Shown here piece after piece: positions 1-8,572 of a stretch of DNA of 39,834 nucleotides (positions are counted from its first letter, which is position 1; each line of letters begins with the position of its first letter). Origin of the DNA: Acidimicrobiia bacterium (lineage in GTDB: Bacteria > Actinomycetota > Acidimicrobiia > Acidimicrobiales > JANYDT01). The stretch spans positions 1 through 39,834 of the forward strand of contig JANYDT010000232.1 in the NCBI GenBank assembly GCA_025359845.1, written 5' to 3'. The translations under genes and the position numbers were made by a program. Below the pieces are notes generated by a model. It saw only the letters and a program-made list of their open reading frames with translations. It was not told where the DNA came from and did no database searches.

Positions 1-138
1 CGCCCCGAAATCGCGGCACTGACGATGTCGGGTTCCAGCCTTCTGGTCGCCGTCAACGCGCTCCTCCTCAAGCGGCTCCGCCTCCCGGCGCCCACCGCCG
101 TGGCGGCACCGGTTCCGGCCTCCGACACTACGTCGTAG
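1..138 (+). CDS. Heavy-metal P-type ATPase, C-terminal tail (partial)
   Basis: The frame from base 1 encodes 45 residues ending at TAG 136-138. It opens with an LTMSGSS-type stretch followed by LLVAVNALLLKRLRL, which is how the last membrane helix and end of P1B-type (copper or heavy-metal) ATPases usually look. A proline/alanine-rich tail follows. Everything upstream, including the DKTGT phosphorylation motif and metal-binding sites, lies outside the window, so metal specificity cannot be read. An identical tail lies in the opposite orientation at the right end. Confidence 0.7.
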   Translation, partial: RPEIAALTMSGSSLLVAVNALLLKRLRLPAPTAVAAPVPASDTTS

Positions 139-141
139 ACG
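1..141. repeat. Left arm of a 141-bp perfect terminal inverted repeat
   Basis: These 141 bases are the exact reverse complement of 39694-39834; identity ends at position 142 (C here, T on the other arm). The arm encodes the tail of a P-type ATPase. The length equals the largest k-mer in the MEGAHIT default list, so the contig probably ends at a graph node shared by both sides. The genome may hold two inward-facing copies of the ATPase 3' end. Confidence 0.95.
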
Positions 142-281
142 CGGGCACCGAAGGGCTCGTGGCCGATATCCGCACGAACTGGGTCATCCGGACAGGAATG
201 GGGCGGTCAGGCCGCGCGGCCAGCGCGACCCATATGCGCAGATTCGCCCCAGTTCTTCTTGCTGACGGGCAGAAGAAATAA

Positions 282-401
282 CCTGCTCGCCGGGTCACCA
301 TCGACATCGAGGCCGAAAGACCCGAGGGTTTCACCGAATCCACCATGCGTGCCGTCACCGAAAACGCCCGCACCCCCAAAATCACCGATACCGGATTCTG
401 G
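282..401 (+). pseudogene. Fragment resembling the C-terminus of a DUF499/Swt1-like ATPase
   Basis: In this frame, opened by TAA 279-281, the peptide contains RVTIDIEAE, then PEGF and AVTENARTPKITDTGF. This resembles what I recall of the C-terminal end of DUF499 (Swt1-like) proteins (RTVTENARTLKF-type motif). There is no start codon or body for the gene. The similarity stops at about 396-401, exactly where TetR similarity begins in another frame, so this looks like a recombination scar. The family assignment is from memory and needs a profile search. Confidence 0.35.
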
Positions 402-951
402 TGCTCATGCCGATACCGATCGCGGGGTTGACGCGCATATCGATTCCGTGCAGGAGGTCCGTCTGCGGGCGGGCGTCTCGAACGGCAGCCTTTACCACCA
501 CTTCCCGAGCAAGGCCGACCTCGTCGCCGAACTGCGGGTCGAGGGCATGCGTCAATGCCAGGACGTCGTGCTGGGAGCCGTGGACGGTGTCAATGTCGCT
601 GAGGAAGGCGTGCGGGCCACCGTGGGGGACTACTTGTGCTGGGTAGAGGCGCACCGGGAGCTGGCGGCGCTGCTGTTCGCCGATCTGCCCGACGGAGTAT
701 TGCTCGCAGCCGAAACGGTCCTGGCCGAGCCGAACCGACGGTACGTGCGGGTTGTGGGGGAGTGGCTCGAAGTTCAGATGCGGGCGGGTGCGTTGGTCGA
801 GCGCCCCTTCGAGATTGCCCACGCGCTGTGGCTCGGACCGACCCAGGAGTTCTGTCGCCACTGGCTGCGGGGCCGCACCCGGCTGGGGCCGACCGGGGCG
901 GGGGCCGATCTGGGTACCGGCGCCTGGCGGGCTCTGTCGGTGGCCACTTGA
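394..951 (+). pseudogene. TetR/AcrR regulator lacking its first helix
   Basis: The frame encodes the second half of a TetR DNA-binding domain (RGVDA, RAGVSNGSLYHHF, SKADLVAEL) and a full-looking ligand-binding domain ending at TGA 949-951. The usual first 20-25 residues before RGVDA, including helix 1, are absent. The sequence upstream instead matches a different family in another frame. In-frame GTG codons exist inside the domain, but a product from them would lack a complete helix-turn-helix. The stop overlaps the TTG start of a thioesterase stub, which suggests the two were once a regulator-target pair. Confidence 0.65.
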
Positions 952-1112
952 ACGCGCCGGACGGCTTCTTGCCGTATCACCGGCCGAGTCGGTACCTCGA
1001 CCTTATCGGGCTGCTGTACGAGCGGGCCGACGACCAATCGACCGTGCGGCTCCTGGTCGACGACCGCCACACCAACGCCCGAGGTTTCCTCCACGCCGAC
1101 CTCCTGGTGGCC
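948..1112 (+). pseudogene. PaaI-like hot-dog thioesterase, N-terminal stub
   Basis: Starting with TTG overlapping the TetR stop, the peptide reads GFLPYHRPSRYLDLIG, then LYERADD, then VDDRHTNARGFLHADLLVA. This is the typical start of PaaI-family acyl-CoA thioesterases (…NxxGxLHGG-like turn, here NARGFLHAD). After LLVA the frame continues to 1298 with unrelated sequence and no hot-dog core, so only about 55 of some 130-140 residues survive. The truncation point near 1112 marks another break in the decayed left flank. Confidence 0.5.
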
Positions 1113-1305
1113 GAATCGTGCTTAACAGCCCGGTGGCGAGCTTCGCGCGTCGTGGCATCGGGGACGCAGCCGGCGCGGCTTGCGAGAACGAGACCAAGGA
1201 GCTGCACCATGATCCTCGACGACGCCATACACCCCTATTACAGTCGTCGACTGGATCGCGGAAGTGTAAACATGCTGGTGTCGCCGCCAAGAGGGTGACG
1301 ACGGC
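1113..1305. other. No recognisable gene
   Basis: This stretch lies between the thioesterase stub and the stop codon of the PAAR gene. It has a short open frame (about 29 codons from ATG 1209), but I see no convincing ribosome-binding site or family motif. It is probably remnant sequence. Confidence 0.5.
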
Positions 1306-1791
1306 TCAGCCCCCAATAAGAACATTGGGAGCCCCTATGGCTATGGTGCTTACCGAGGTTGCCTCCTGGATGGTGTCGCCCATGCGCGCCGCCGGCATTC
1401 CGTTAATGAGCACGGTGGCCGATCCGTTTATCACGATACCCGTGCCATCGGGGATAACTACTTTCACGATAGGGCAGGCATGCATATCGCCGGGCATCGA
1501 AGCCATCATGGCGGCCAGTTTGGCGACCGCGTCAACCGCCGTCTTCACCAGGTTGGCCTGGGCCGCCGGCCCGGCCGGAGTGGCCGCGGCAGCCGTAGCG
1601 GCCGCGGACGCGGTCGCAATATCGGTAGCCGTTTGCGCTACCGCGGCGACGAGCGAAGCCACCCCTGCCGGACTCGTGCCACGCCAGGCCGGCATCGACC
1701 CGATGAGCACATTCATGCTGCCGGGCGAGCCCGCCAGCGGCGACCCGTGAGCGGTGAGGTCACCCATTCGCGCCGCCGGACGGCCGGGCAT
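1306..1791 (-). CDS. PAAR-repeat spike-tip protein of the eCIS module
   Basis: This 161-residue protein has two PAAR-type halves. The N-terminal half (residues 6-35) has AARMGDLTAHGSPL and NVLIGSMPAWR. The C-terminal half (about 100-160) has DMHACP, VVIPDGTGIVINGSATVLING, AARMGDT and PNVLIGG. His and Cys in TAHG and HACP are the expected zinc ligands of a PAAR cone. An alanine-rich helical insert (about residues 43-90) separates the halves. PAAR proteins cap the VgrG-like spike of contractile injection systems and can carry effectors. Start and stop overlap the upstream DUF4157 gene as TGATG (1793-1789), so translation is coupled. No spike trimer gene is present in the window. Confidence 0.85.
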   Translation of the reverse strand: MPGRPAARMGDLTAHGSPLAGSPGSMNVLIGSMPAWRGTSPAGVASLVAAVAQTATDIATASAAATAAAATPAGPAAQANLVKTAVDAVAKLAAMMASMPGDMHACPIVKVVIPDGTGIVINGSATVLINGMPAARMGDTIQEATSVSTIAIGAPNVLIGG

Positions 1792-2459
1792 CAGGGCCGC
1801 TCTTCGCCGTCGTCTTCAGGACCGGCCACGCGCTGAGTCACGGAGGTCGCGACATCGTCAGCTTCGTGTTCGAGATGATCATCGGCGGCACCGACCGTCA
1901 TGGGGCCGTTACCGCTCATGGAGCGCTGCTGCACGACGTGGGTGAGCTCGTGGGCCAAGAGGCGATCACCGTCGGGGCTGTTGGGTCGGTACGCGTCACC
2001 CCGCACGAAGATGTCGTTGCCGGTGGTGAAGGCCTTCGCCGTGACCGCCTGATTGAGCGAGTCCGACTCGGAGCCGGTGTGCAACCGGACGTCGGCCAAC
2101 GATGTGCCGAACGCGGATTCCATGTTCGAGCGCACCCCGCCCGGCAACCCCGATCCACCACCTCGAGCGGCGTCGATGCGCGACGCGAGGCCGCTACTGA
2201 CGGCCCCTCCCTCGAGACCGACCTCAGGCGTCCCATCGTGCTTCGCCTGCATCATCTTCTTTTTTTCATCGTCGTCTTCGAGCCCCCCGGTCGGCGCCGG
2301 CGCAGCCGCTTCGCGATGCAGCAGACGGGAAAGCCCGGCGTTGCCTACTTGGGATTGCAACGCGACCATCGGGCGCTCCGGTTTCTCGCGTACATCTCGC
2401 TGGACGGTCTCGGGCGACAGTTCGGCAGGAACGGAATCGAACACATGCTGACGTGACAT
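1791..2459 (-). CDS. eCIS core domain protein (DUF4157)
   Basis: The 222-residue protein carries a DUF4157 domain at about residues 95-180: GLPGGVRSNMESAFGTSL, DVRLHTG, AVTAKAFTTGNDIFV and a zincin-like LAHELTHVVQQ with an HExxH motif. DUF4157 is a hallmark of extracellular contractile injection system loci. Upstream (about residues 30-50) sits LQSQVGNAGLSRLL, the LQ…GN…LL motif that also appears in the cargo-like protein at 5741. An acidic/lysine stretch (EDDDEKKKMM) links the two. I chose ATG 2459-2457 because GAGGAG lies 4 bases upstream; an in-frame ATG 21 bases earlier has no such site. It is 41 bases from the ATPase stop. Confidence 0.88.
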   Translation of the reverse strand: MSRQHVFDSVPAELSPETVQRDVREKPERPMVALQSQVGNAGLSRLLHREAAAPAPTGGLEDDDEKKKMMQAKHDGTPEVGLEGGAVSSGLASRIDAARGGGSGLPGGVRSNMESAFGTSLADVRLHTGSESDSLNQAVTAKAFTTGNDIFVRGDAYRPNSPDGDRLLAHELTHVVQQRSMSGNGPMTVGAADDHLEHEADDVATSVTQRVAGPEDDGEERP

Positions 2460-2500
2460 ACGGCTCCTCAGAGGGGGCATCTATGGAATATACAGGTTGT

Positions 2501-4666
2501 TCATGGCACCAGCGCGTGGTAGATGCCGAACTCGGCTTCGAGGCAGAGACGACCGAGTTTTCGATACTCACGCGACGTCGAGAGGATCAACGCCTCCATG
2601 TCCAAAGGTCGCTCGCCGTCGGCGGCCAGAAACGCAGCAGCCACCGCGATATTGCGAATATTGCCGCCACTCAGCTTGAACCGGTCGGCCATGAAGTCGA
2701 GATCGACGTCGGGATGGCGCGGTACCCGCGATCCCACACTCCGTTCCCACAGCTTTCGTCGATCCTCGGCTTCGGGCATCGGGAAGTCGATCAGCGCATC
2801 AAGGCGTCGGGCGAAGGCATCGTCGACGTTGGCGCGCAGGTTGGTGGCCAGAATGGCGATACCTTCAAACTGTTCGATGCGCTGCAGCAGATAGGCCACC
2901 TCGATGTTGGCGTACCTGTCGCGGGCGTCACTCACTTCAGAGCGTTTGCCGAACAACGCGTCGGCTTCATCGAAGAATACAACGGCGTTGACCCGTTCCG
3001 CCTCCGTGAAGATGCGCTCGAGGTTTTTCTCGGTCTCGCCGATGTACTTGTCGACCACGGTGGCCAAGTCGATCGTGTACAGATCCAGCCCGAGGGTACC
3101 GGCCAGCGTTTCGGCCGCCATCGTCTTGCCCGTGCCAGACGGCCCCGCGAACAGCGCGGCCACCCCCTGGCGCCGCCCCGCCTTTCCGCCCAGACCCCAC
3201 GTGCCCAAGACGTGATCGCGCAAGCGTACCCGCCCCGCGATCTCACGCAGCTGGGCCCGCACGTCGGCCGGCACGATCAGGTCGGTCCATGTCGCCCGCG
3301 GTTCGATTCGGCGCGCCAAGCGCTCGAGCCCGCCTGAGTTCTGGGCCCGGGCGCCGGCTTGCACGTCGGCCGTATTCGGTTCGGCTGGGTGGCCGTTGAT
3401 CGTTCTCGAACTCGCCCTCAGGCGCGCCGCTCGGGCCGCCCGAGCGATCTGGTCCGGGGCCAGTCGGTAGCCGACAGTGTCTCGGGCGACCGTGCTCGGC
3501 GGGCCGGTAGGCGCGTCATCGGAGCCGCTTTCGTCGGCGCAGTCGCTGGGTGTGCCGTCGCGGGGCGCGCCGTGACCGGGCGCGCCGTCGCATGGCACGC
3601 CCCCGATCCCCAGCTCGGTCTCCCATAGCGCCGTCCGTATGGCTTCGGGTAACGGGGGCGCATCGATCATGTAGGCCGGACGACTCGACCAGGACGGGTC
3701 CCACGATCGCCGGCCGACCAGCACCACATGGAGCGCAGCGTTGGCGAGCACGCGTAGGGAGCCGAGATGGTGCTCGGCCAACTCGTCGATGTCTCCGGCC
3801 ACTACGCTGCAGCCGGTCAGGCGGGCCTCTCGAATCGCGGCAACGACGGTCGCGGGCACATCCTCGGTGGCGATACGAGCCATGTCGAGGGTGATCACAC
3901 GATGGCCAACGGCGCGCAAAGCGTTGGCTCCGAGGGCGTGCCCGGCGCCGCCCGGTCGTTCGCGGGCGTAGACCAAGACGCGGGGTTGGGCTGCGAACAC
4001 CGCGGCCAGTTCGGCCACCGCCGGCAGCTCGGCGTTTGGTTGTGGCGCTACTGCTGCCAGAACAAGGGGATCGGATTCGTCGCTCCCCAGCAAGTAACTG
4101 GTAACCCGATCGGGGACCCGCAGACTCCGGGTCAGAAAAGGCCGATCGACGTCCTCGACCAGGAGCAGCCCCCCGGAGATGAGCGGACCGTTCGGAGACA
4201 ACCGATCGCGAGCCGCGGCCGATAGCAGCGTACCCATGCACAACTCGAGGCCCAGCCCTACGCTGGCCCGCCGCCGCGTCACATCGTCGTGAAGGTAGCC
4301 GTACAGCGACTCGTAGCGAGGGTCGATGTCGGGCGCCACCGCCACCAACACCAACCACACATCGAGCGCGGAGAGACCGAAGCGGCGGGCCATCGCTCGC
4401 AGCCTGATATCGGTTCCTTCGGCCTCAGCCTCGTCAGCGGCGCGCTCGATGGACGGATCGAGTACGATCACCTCGGAAATATCGAGGTGCCCGCCGGCGG
4501 CGCGGGAAAGCAATTCGTCGACATGGGATTCCGACAGATACAGGCCGCGGAAGTTGTCATCGGGCTGTGGGTCGACGGCTCGGCGGCGCGCCACCGCGTC
4601 GCGAACGCGACTGTCGAGGGCCCGCAAGTGGGCGGCAAGATAGTCGTGCGAAAGCGCATCGGCCAT
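2501..4666 (-). CDS. AAA+ ATPase of the eCIS module (Pvc15/Afp15-like)
   Basis: The 721-residue protein has a C-terminal AAA+ module with Walker A GPSGTGKT, Walker B VVFFDEADALFGKR, sensor ILATNLR and the AFARRLD arginine-finger region. The N-terminal half is a degenerate AAA-like domain typical of the long ATPases in eCIS clusters, where the enzyme assists particle assembly or cargo loading. A low-complexity Asp/Gly/Pro linker (CDGAPGHGAPRDGTPSD) lies between the halves. The frame stays open to 4882, but that would overlap the DUF4255 gene, so ATG 4666-4664 is preferred; its ribosome-binding site is weak. It sits 73 bases after the DUF4255 stop and 41 before DUF4157, in one transcription unit. 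Confidence 0.88.
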   Translation of the reverse strand: MADALSHDYLAAHLRALDSRVRDAVARRRAVDPQPDDNFRGLYLSESHVDELLSRAAGGHLDISEVIVLDPSIERAADEAEAEGTDIRLRAMARRFGLSALDVWLVLVAVAPDIDPRYESLYGYLHDDVTRRRASVGLGLELCMGTLLSAAARDRLSPNGPLISGGLLLVEDVDRPFLTRSLRVPDRVTSYLLGSDESDPLVLAAVAPQPNAELPAVAELAAVFAAQPRVLVYARERPGGAGHALGANALRAVGHRVITLDMARIATEDVPATVVAAIREARLTGCSVVAGDIDELAEHHLGSLRVLANAALHVVLVGRRSWDPSWSSRPAYMIDAPPLPEAIRTALWETELGIGGVPCDGAPGHGAPRDGTPSDCADESGSDDAPTGPPSTVARDTVGYRLAPDQIARAARAARLRASSRTINGHPAEPNTADVQAGARAQNSGGLERLARRIEPRATWTDLIVPADVRAQLREIAGRVRLRDHVLGTWGLGGKAGRRQGVAALFAGPSGTGKTMAAETLAGTLGLDLYTIDLATVVDKYIGETEKNLERIFTEAERVNAVVFFDEADALFGKRSEVSDARDRYANIEVAYLLQRIEQFEGIAILATNLRANVDDAFARRLDALIDFPMPEAEDRRKLWERSVGSRVPRHPDVDLDFMADRFKLSGGNIRNIAVAAAFLAADGERPLDMEALILSTSREYRKLGRLCLEAEFGIYHALVP

Positions 4667-4739
4667 CAGTTGCTCGTTTCGGACCGAGCGACCACGAGCC
4701 GGAGCACGATCCTCCGGGAAACGATGAGCGCGCTCACGG

Positions 4740-5564
4740 TCACTCGGGCTCGCCGTCGCGGCCGATGCGGTGAGCCACCACGGTTCGCCCCGGTTGGGCC
4801 TCCGTGCCACCGAACTTCCGTTCACCCGGCGTCCTCGGGGACCCATCCGGCGACAACCCATCCGGCGCCCTCGGGGACCCATCCGGCGGCGCCTTCGCTG
4901 CAGCTGGCGGGGGTGGCGGCGCCGACCCCCTCGCCCTGCGCTTCGGCTTGGCGGCGGCTGCCGCGGCGGCGGCCGCTTCGGGGTCAGCGGCAGGGCCCCT
5001 CACCCCGACGATCGGTTCGACCACCGGCGGCCCGGCGGCGGCAAAGCGCCCGGTATCGAACGGAGCGTTGATGACGAGGTCGAGCGACGGCTTCAGCTCG
5101 CCCCCGAGAGCTGACCAGATATCGGATATGGCCCGATCCTGGCTGGGCGGTAATGCGATCGACACTGACACGGCGAGCGGTTGGTTGGCCAGTGTTCCGC
5201 TCAACACGTCATCGGGCAACTTCTCGTGGCGCAAGAAGCAGGCGAGCGCGGACGACAGGAGCCGATGCTCATCTTCGGGCCGTTGCGTCCACGCGGTGAG
5301 AAGGTACGATAATTTGAATCGTCGCGGCGGAGGCCGACGCTCGATTACCCGTCCGCTCGCGTCGCGTATTTCTTCATAAGCCACCTCGCGCCGGTTCAGG
5401 TTTTCCCGAATGTCGTACAGATAAACGTCGATGACCGGTGTGTTCTGTCGCGACGCCCAGTCGCGGGTCGGGGCGTCGAAGGAGATGTCGACGCCCGACG
5501 ACCCGCTACCAAGCGCGTCGCGGCGCAACAGGGTGCGGATGGCTTCGTCGACATCGTGAATCAC
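4740..5564 (-). CDS. DUF4255 / Pvc16-type tube-terminator protein of eCIS
   Basis: Residues 1-190 match the Pvc16 N-terminal (DUF4255) pattern: an N-terminal helix MIHDVDEAIRTLL, then VDISFDAPTRDW, PVIDVYLYDIRENLNRRE, FKLSYLLTAWTQRPEDEHRLLSSAL and QPLAVSVSIALPP. In Afp/PVC-like particles this protein caps the sheath-tube. The remaining 80 residues are Ala/Pro/Lys-rich and contain the repeated PDGSPRAP / PDGSPRTP unit, probably disordered. The start is GTG 5564-5562 with only a weak ribosome-binding site. It is the first gene of the minus-strand eCIS unit, divergent from the cargo-like gene at 5741. Sheath, tube and baseplate genes are not in the window. Confidence 0.85.
   Translation of the reverse strand: MIHDVDEAIRTLLRRDALGSGSSGVDISFDAPTRDWASRQNTPVIDVYLYDIRENLNRREVAYEEIRDASGRVIERRPPPRRFKLSYLLTAWTQRPEDEHRLLSSALACFLRHEKLPDDVLSGTLANQPLAVSVSIALPPSQDRAISDIWSALGGELKPSLDLVINAPFDTGRFAAAGPPVVEPIVGVRGPAADPEAAAAAAAAAKPKRRARGSAPPPPPAAAKAPPDGSPRAPDGLSPDGSPRTPGERKFGGTEAQPGRTVVAHRIGRDGEPE
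4834..4888. repeat. 19-bp direct repeat in the DUF4255 3' end
   Basis: CTCGGGGACCCATCCGGCG occurs at 4834-4852 and again at 4870-4888, with a partial ACCCATCCGGCG copy between. It encodes the DGSP units of the disordered tail and probably arose by slippage. Confidence 0.8.
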
Positions 5565-5740
5565 AGTTCTGGTCAGCGTCGCGGCGCCAGGCCGAGAGCG
5601 GAAGCCGTGATCGGTCCGCCAAAGGGGTGCAACCCCTCGCCCGATCGGGCAACCGGGGCGAACCTCCGTGCTGCCCGCTCGACGCCTTGAGTGCCGCCTT
5701 GTTGCCTTACCCTGTGGGGGATGGCGAAAGGTTCACGCGA
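5565..5740. promoter_or_regulatory. Divergent promoter region with two small palindromes
   Basis: This 176-bp spacer separates the DUF4255 operon (minus) from the cargo-like gene (plus). It contains GGGGT-GCA-ACCCC (5624-5636) and, three bases on, the perfect palindrome GCCCGATCGGGC (5639-5650). Their place between divergent genes suggests shared control of particle and cargo; no -10/-35 boxes are convincing. Confidence 0.45.
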
Positions 5741-8512
5741 ATGAAGACAGACGCGCCTCACGTCTCCGCCGAAGCGTCCACCCCGGCGAAGACGGACGGG
5801 CCTCGCGAATCGCCGGCGATGGACAGGCCGAGCCGCAGCGTCGGTGGTCGCCACGGACTTCACCAGTTGCAGCGCGCCGCCGGCAATCGCGCGGTGGCGA
5901 ACCTGTTGAGCGGCCGCGGGGCGGCGCCCGGCGGCGCGGTCCCTATCGGCGTTGCGGCCGCGCCCCTCCTCACCGCCGGTCTCGTCGCCCAGCGTGTCCC
6001 CGAGACCCCCAAAGCAATGAACGCGCCCGCCGAACGCGAGTTGGATGCCAAATGGAACATCGATACGTCGTCGATCCCACCTGCGTTGGCTGACCAACTG
6101 ATGGCGAAGGCTTCGGTGTCATTGACAATATATGAGGCGTACGAGACAGGGCTCGACAACGACGCCGAATTCACCGGAGCGGCCGCCGACTTCGCAAAGA
6201 CCTACGGCTCGTTGGGAATCGCCGGTGCGGCCAAGGGGCCGGCGACCGTGGCGTTGGGGGTGCCGATCGCGATCCACGACCGCGGTGATCTGTCTCAGGT
6301 CATCGTCACGATGCACCGAACGTTGCGTCGACTGGCCGACGGCAAACGCGAGCGGCTCAAGGCCGGGTCGGCGGACGGGGTGGCTCCGGACGTTCCGGAG
6401 CCCCAGATCCAGTCGATTGCGATCTTCGCCCACGGCGTCCGCAAGGCGCTTGGCCTCGACCCGCAAGGGGCGACCGGCGGCGGGTGGATGGGGATCGACC
6501 GGATCCCGGCGTTCGTCAACGCCATCAAAGGTTCGGTGCCAGGCAATGTCAATTTCTTGTTGTTCGCGTGCAGCGCCGGCGCGGGTGAGACCGAAAAGCC
6601 GGGTATGCCAACGGCCGATTCGGCCGGCGGCGAAGGATCGTTCGCCGCCGCGCTGGCCAACGCCTTGGGTGGCACCGCGGTCGTCTTCGCCCACAACGTG
6701 GGCGGACACGCCGAGTCGAACGCGCACGCCCGCTCGTTCAGCGCCGGCTCGCCGACCGGCCGGGACATGTTCAACGTCATGTACGACGCGGCCTTCATAA
6801 CATCGGAACGGACCCGTGTGAAGCAAAGTTCGGCCCCGGTGGTGGAAGGTACGAGTGACTCCGACCTCGAGGTCGGGCTTCGGGCCGCGATGTGGGAGCA
6901 TTTCGACGACGCGATCGCGGCGGACTTCGGACGAATCCGAACGAAGAGCCGACACTTCGCGGTGGGCGGCTACGGGGGCGTGGGCGCGGCGATGTTCATG
7001 GATCCGACCGGCACCGCGTCGCTGCTCCACGGGGACTTCCAAACTGTTTGGATGACGGCGGCTCGCATCGCGAAGTTGCGAAAGGTTTCGGCTCCGCCGA
7101 CCGGAGACGAGCCATCGAAGGTGGCGAGGTGGGCCGACACAAGCGAAACCGTCGGCCTTCGAGTCCTCCAGCGGAATCTGCCGGGCGCCGATCGCAACTC
7201 GGGTGTGATCGGGGCTTCGCCCGCCGCGCAGCTCGGTGACTTCTATGACATCGCCCAGCAGCCGCCGGTCGATGTCGTCTCGGGTGGCGGCGCCCCTGCC
7301 CCTGGAGGGATCCCCGCAGCCATGGGGCTTCTCCAGGGCCTTTGGATCATGGACATGTTCACGGCGCTCCAAATCCTGCGCATCAACGGCTCGACGCGAG
7401 CGCCCAGGTCGCGGGCCCCGTTCGAGTGGCTCATCTCGAACCGGGCCGCGGCTGCGCCCCGCATCCGACTGGTGCTCACCGCCATCTCCCACCCCGAAGC
7501 CGTCGTCGAAGCCGACTTTGCGGGCCTTCCCGCCGACCAGGTGCGCGAGGTCAAAGCCTTCATGGCCTTACGCAGCTGGGATGACCCGGTGGCCGGCCTT
7601 CCTCGTACCGCCTCGCCAGCGTCGCCCCTCACCCCCGCGCAGCGCGACATGCTCGAGTACATCCGCCGCCGACGGGCGGCAGCCACGACAATCAGTGGCG
7701 CGATGACCGTGCCGGGCGGGGTGATGTACATGGGCAAACCGTCGGAGGATCCGACGCCGACGGGAGCGCAACCCGGAAGCCTCGACGCCGAAATCTGGAA
7801 AGAACTCGACCTCGAGGGTTCGGCCAGCGCCATCAATACCTACGACGACCAGCTCTTCACCTGGGGTAAAGGTTGGTCGGCCAAGACGACGCTGCCCGCT
7901 ATTGCCGATGCCTTTTTCGCGGCCGACCCAGGAGCAAAGAACGAGCTTCTCGAAGCCGGATTCACTCATACCGGCGGGAAGTGGCTGTTCGTGAGCCTCA
8001 CCGAAGAACGAGTGCTGGAAGACAACGCGGCCCTCTCGGCGTTTCGGGGTGACATCAAGTTCTCGAGCCTCGTGGCCCATCTCGTCGAGGACCCCGCTCA
8101 TCAGCAGCAGATGGTCAACGCCCAATGGTCAGCTCTCAGCACGGGCGGACACGCCGGCGACGTGCCGCGGACGATCCGCCAGGCTTGGCCGGGCGGCTGG
8201 TCCACCGCGGCCGTCCGTTTCGGAGCCCATTGCGTGCACTGGGGCCGCTCCTGGGGCGAGGTCGAACGCAACGGTCCGGCCATCGCGACGCTGCTCCAGT
8301 GGATCGCCCGCCTCAAGGGCACAGTCGATCCCAGCGGCGCGATGATCGTACGGGGCTGGAGTTCGCACACGATCCGCCACTTCGCCAACCATGTGGCGAA
8401 TGACCTGATGGCCGGACCCGACCCGCTCCCGGTGCCCCCGGCGCAAGGGACCTTCTACTTCCAGATGGACGGAAAAGGAAATGAGCATCTCTTTCACCAT
8501 TGGTCACCTTGA
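5741..8512 (+). CDS. Probable eCIS cargo/effector, large multi-domain protein
   Basis: A 923-residue protein from ATG 5741; GAAAGG lies 9 bases upstream. Residues 43-56 read LQRAAGNRAVANLL, the same LQ…GN…LL element as the DUF4157 protein, which marks eCIS-linked proteins in many bacteria. Around residues 165-310 lies an alpha/beta domain with IAIFAHG (His231) and NFLLFACSAG (Cys277), then GEGSFAAALANAL and VVFAHNVGGHAESN. The HG…AC(S)G pairing looks like clan CD (caspase/CHAT-like) peptidases. A C-terminal region from about residue 690 (INTYDDQLFTWGKGW, FTHTGGKWLFVS, WGRSWGEVERNG) forms another conserved-looking module, possibly cell-wall related. There is no signal peptide or transmembrane segment, as expected for a particle-loaded cargo. 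Toxicity and the peptidase call are inference. Confidence 0.6.
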   Translation: MKTDAPHVSAEASTPAKTDGPRESPAMDRPSRSVGGRHGLHQLQRAAGNRAVANLLSGRGAAPGGAVPIGVAAAPLLTAGLVAQRVPETPKAMNAPAERELDAKWNIDTSSIPPALADQLMAKASVSLTIYEAYETGLDNDAEFTGAAADFAKTYGSLGIAGAAKGPATVALGVPIAIHDRGDLSQVIVTMHRTLRRLADGKRERLKAGSADGVAPDVPEPQIQSIAIFAHGVRKALGLDPQGATGGGWMGIDRIPAFVNAIKGSVPGNVNFLLFACSAGAGETEKPGMPTADSAGGEGSFAAALANALGGTAVVFAHNVGGHAESNAHARSFSAGSPTGRDMFNVMYDAAFITSERTRVKQSSAPVVEGTSDSDLEVGLRAAMWEHFDDAIAADFGRIRTKSRHFAVGGYGGVGAAMFMDPTGTASLLHGDFQTVWMTAARIAKLRKVSAPPTGDEPSKVARWADTSETVGLRVLQRNLPGADRNSGVIGASPAAQLGDFYDIAQQPPVDVVSGGGAPAPGGIPAAMGLLQGLWIMDMFTALQILRINGSTRAPRSRAPFEWLISNRAAAAPRIRLVLTAISHPEAVVEADFAGLPADQVREVKAFMALRSWDDPVAGLPRTASPASPLTPAQRDMLEYIRRRRAAATTISGAMTVPGGVMYMGKPSEDPTPTGAQPGSLDAEIWKELDLEGSASAINTYDDQLFTWGKGWSAKTTLPAIADAFFAADPGAKNELLEAGFTHTGGKWLFVSLTEERVLEDNAALSAFRGDIKFSSLVAHLVEDPAHQQQMVNAQWSALSTGGHAGDVPRTIRQAWPGGWSTAAVRFGAHCVHWGRSWGEVERNGPAIATLLQWIARLKGTVDPSGAMIVRGWSSHTIRHFANHVANDLMAGPDPLPVPPAQGTFYFQMDGKGNEHLFHHWSP

Positions 8513-8572
8513 TGGCCGGTCTACACCTTCGACCAAGGAAGCCCGCCGCCAACGCGAGCCAAAAACCAATAT

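Noticed and set aside
1..141. Telomere-like terminal inverted repeat of a linear plasmid
   Set aside because: The repeat is coding ATPase sequence without hairpin palindromes, and its length matches an assembler k-mer.
6119..7492. 457-codon minus-strand frame within the cargo-like gene
   Set aside because: Arg-rich shadow of the plus-strand gene; no ribosome-binding site or domain.
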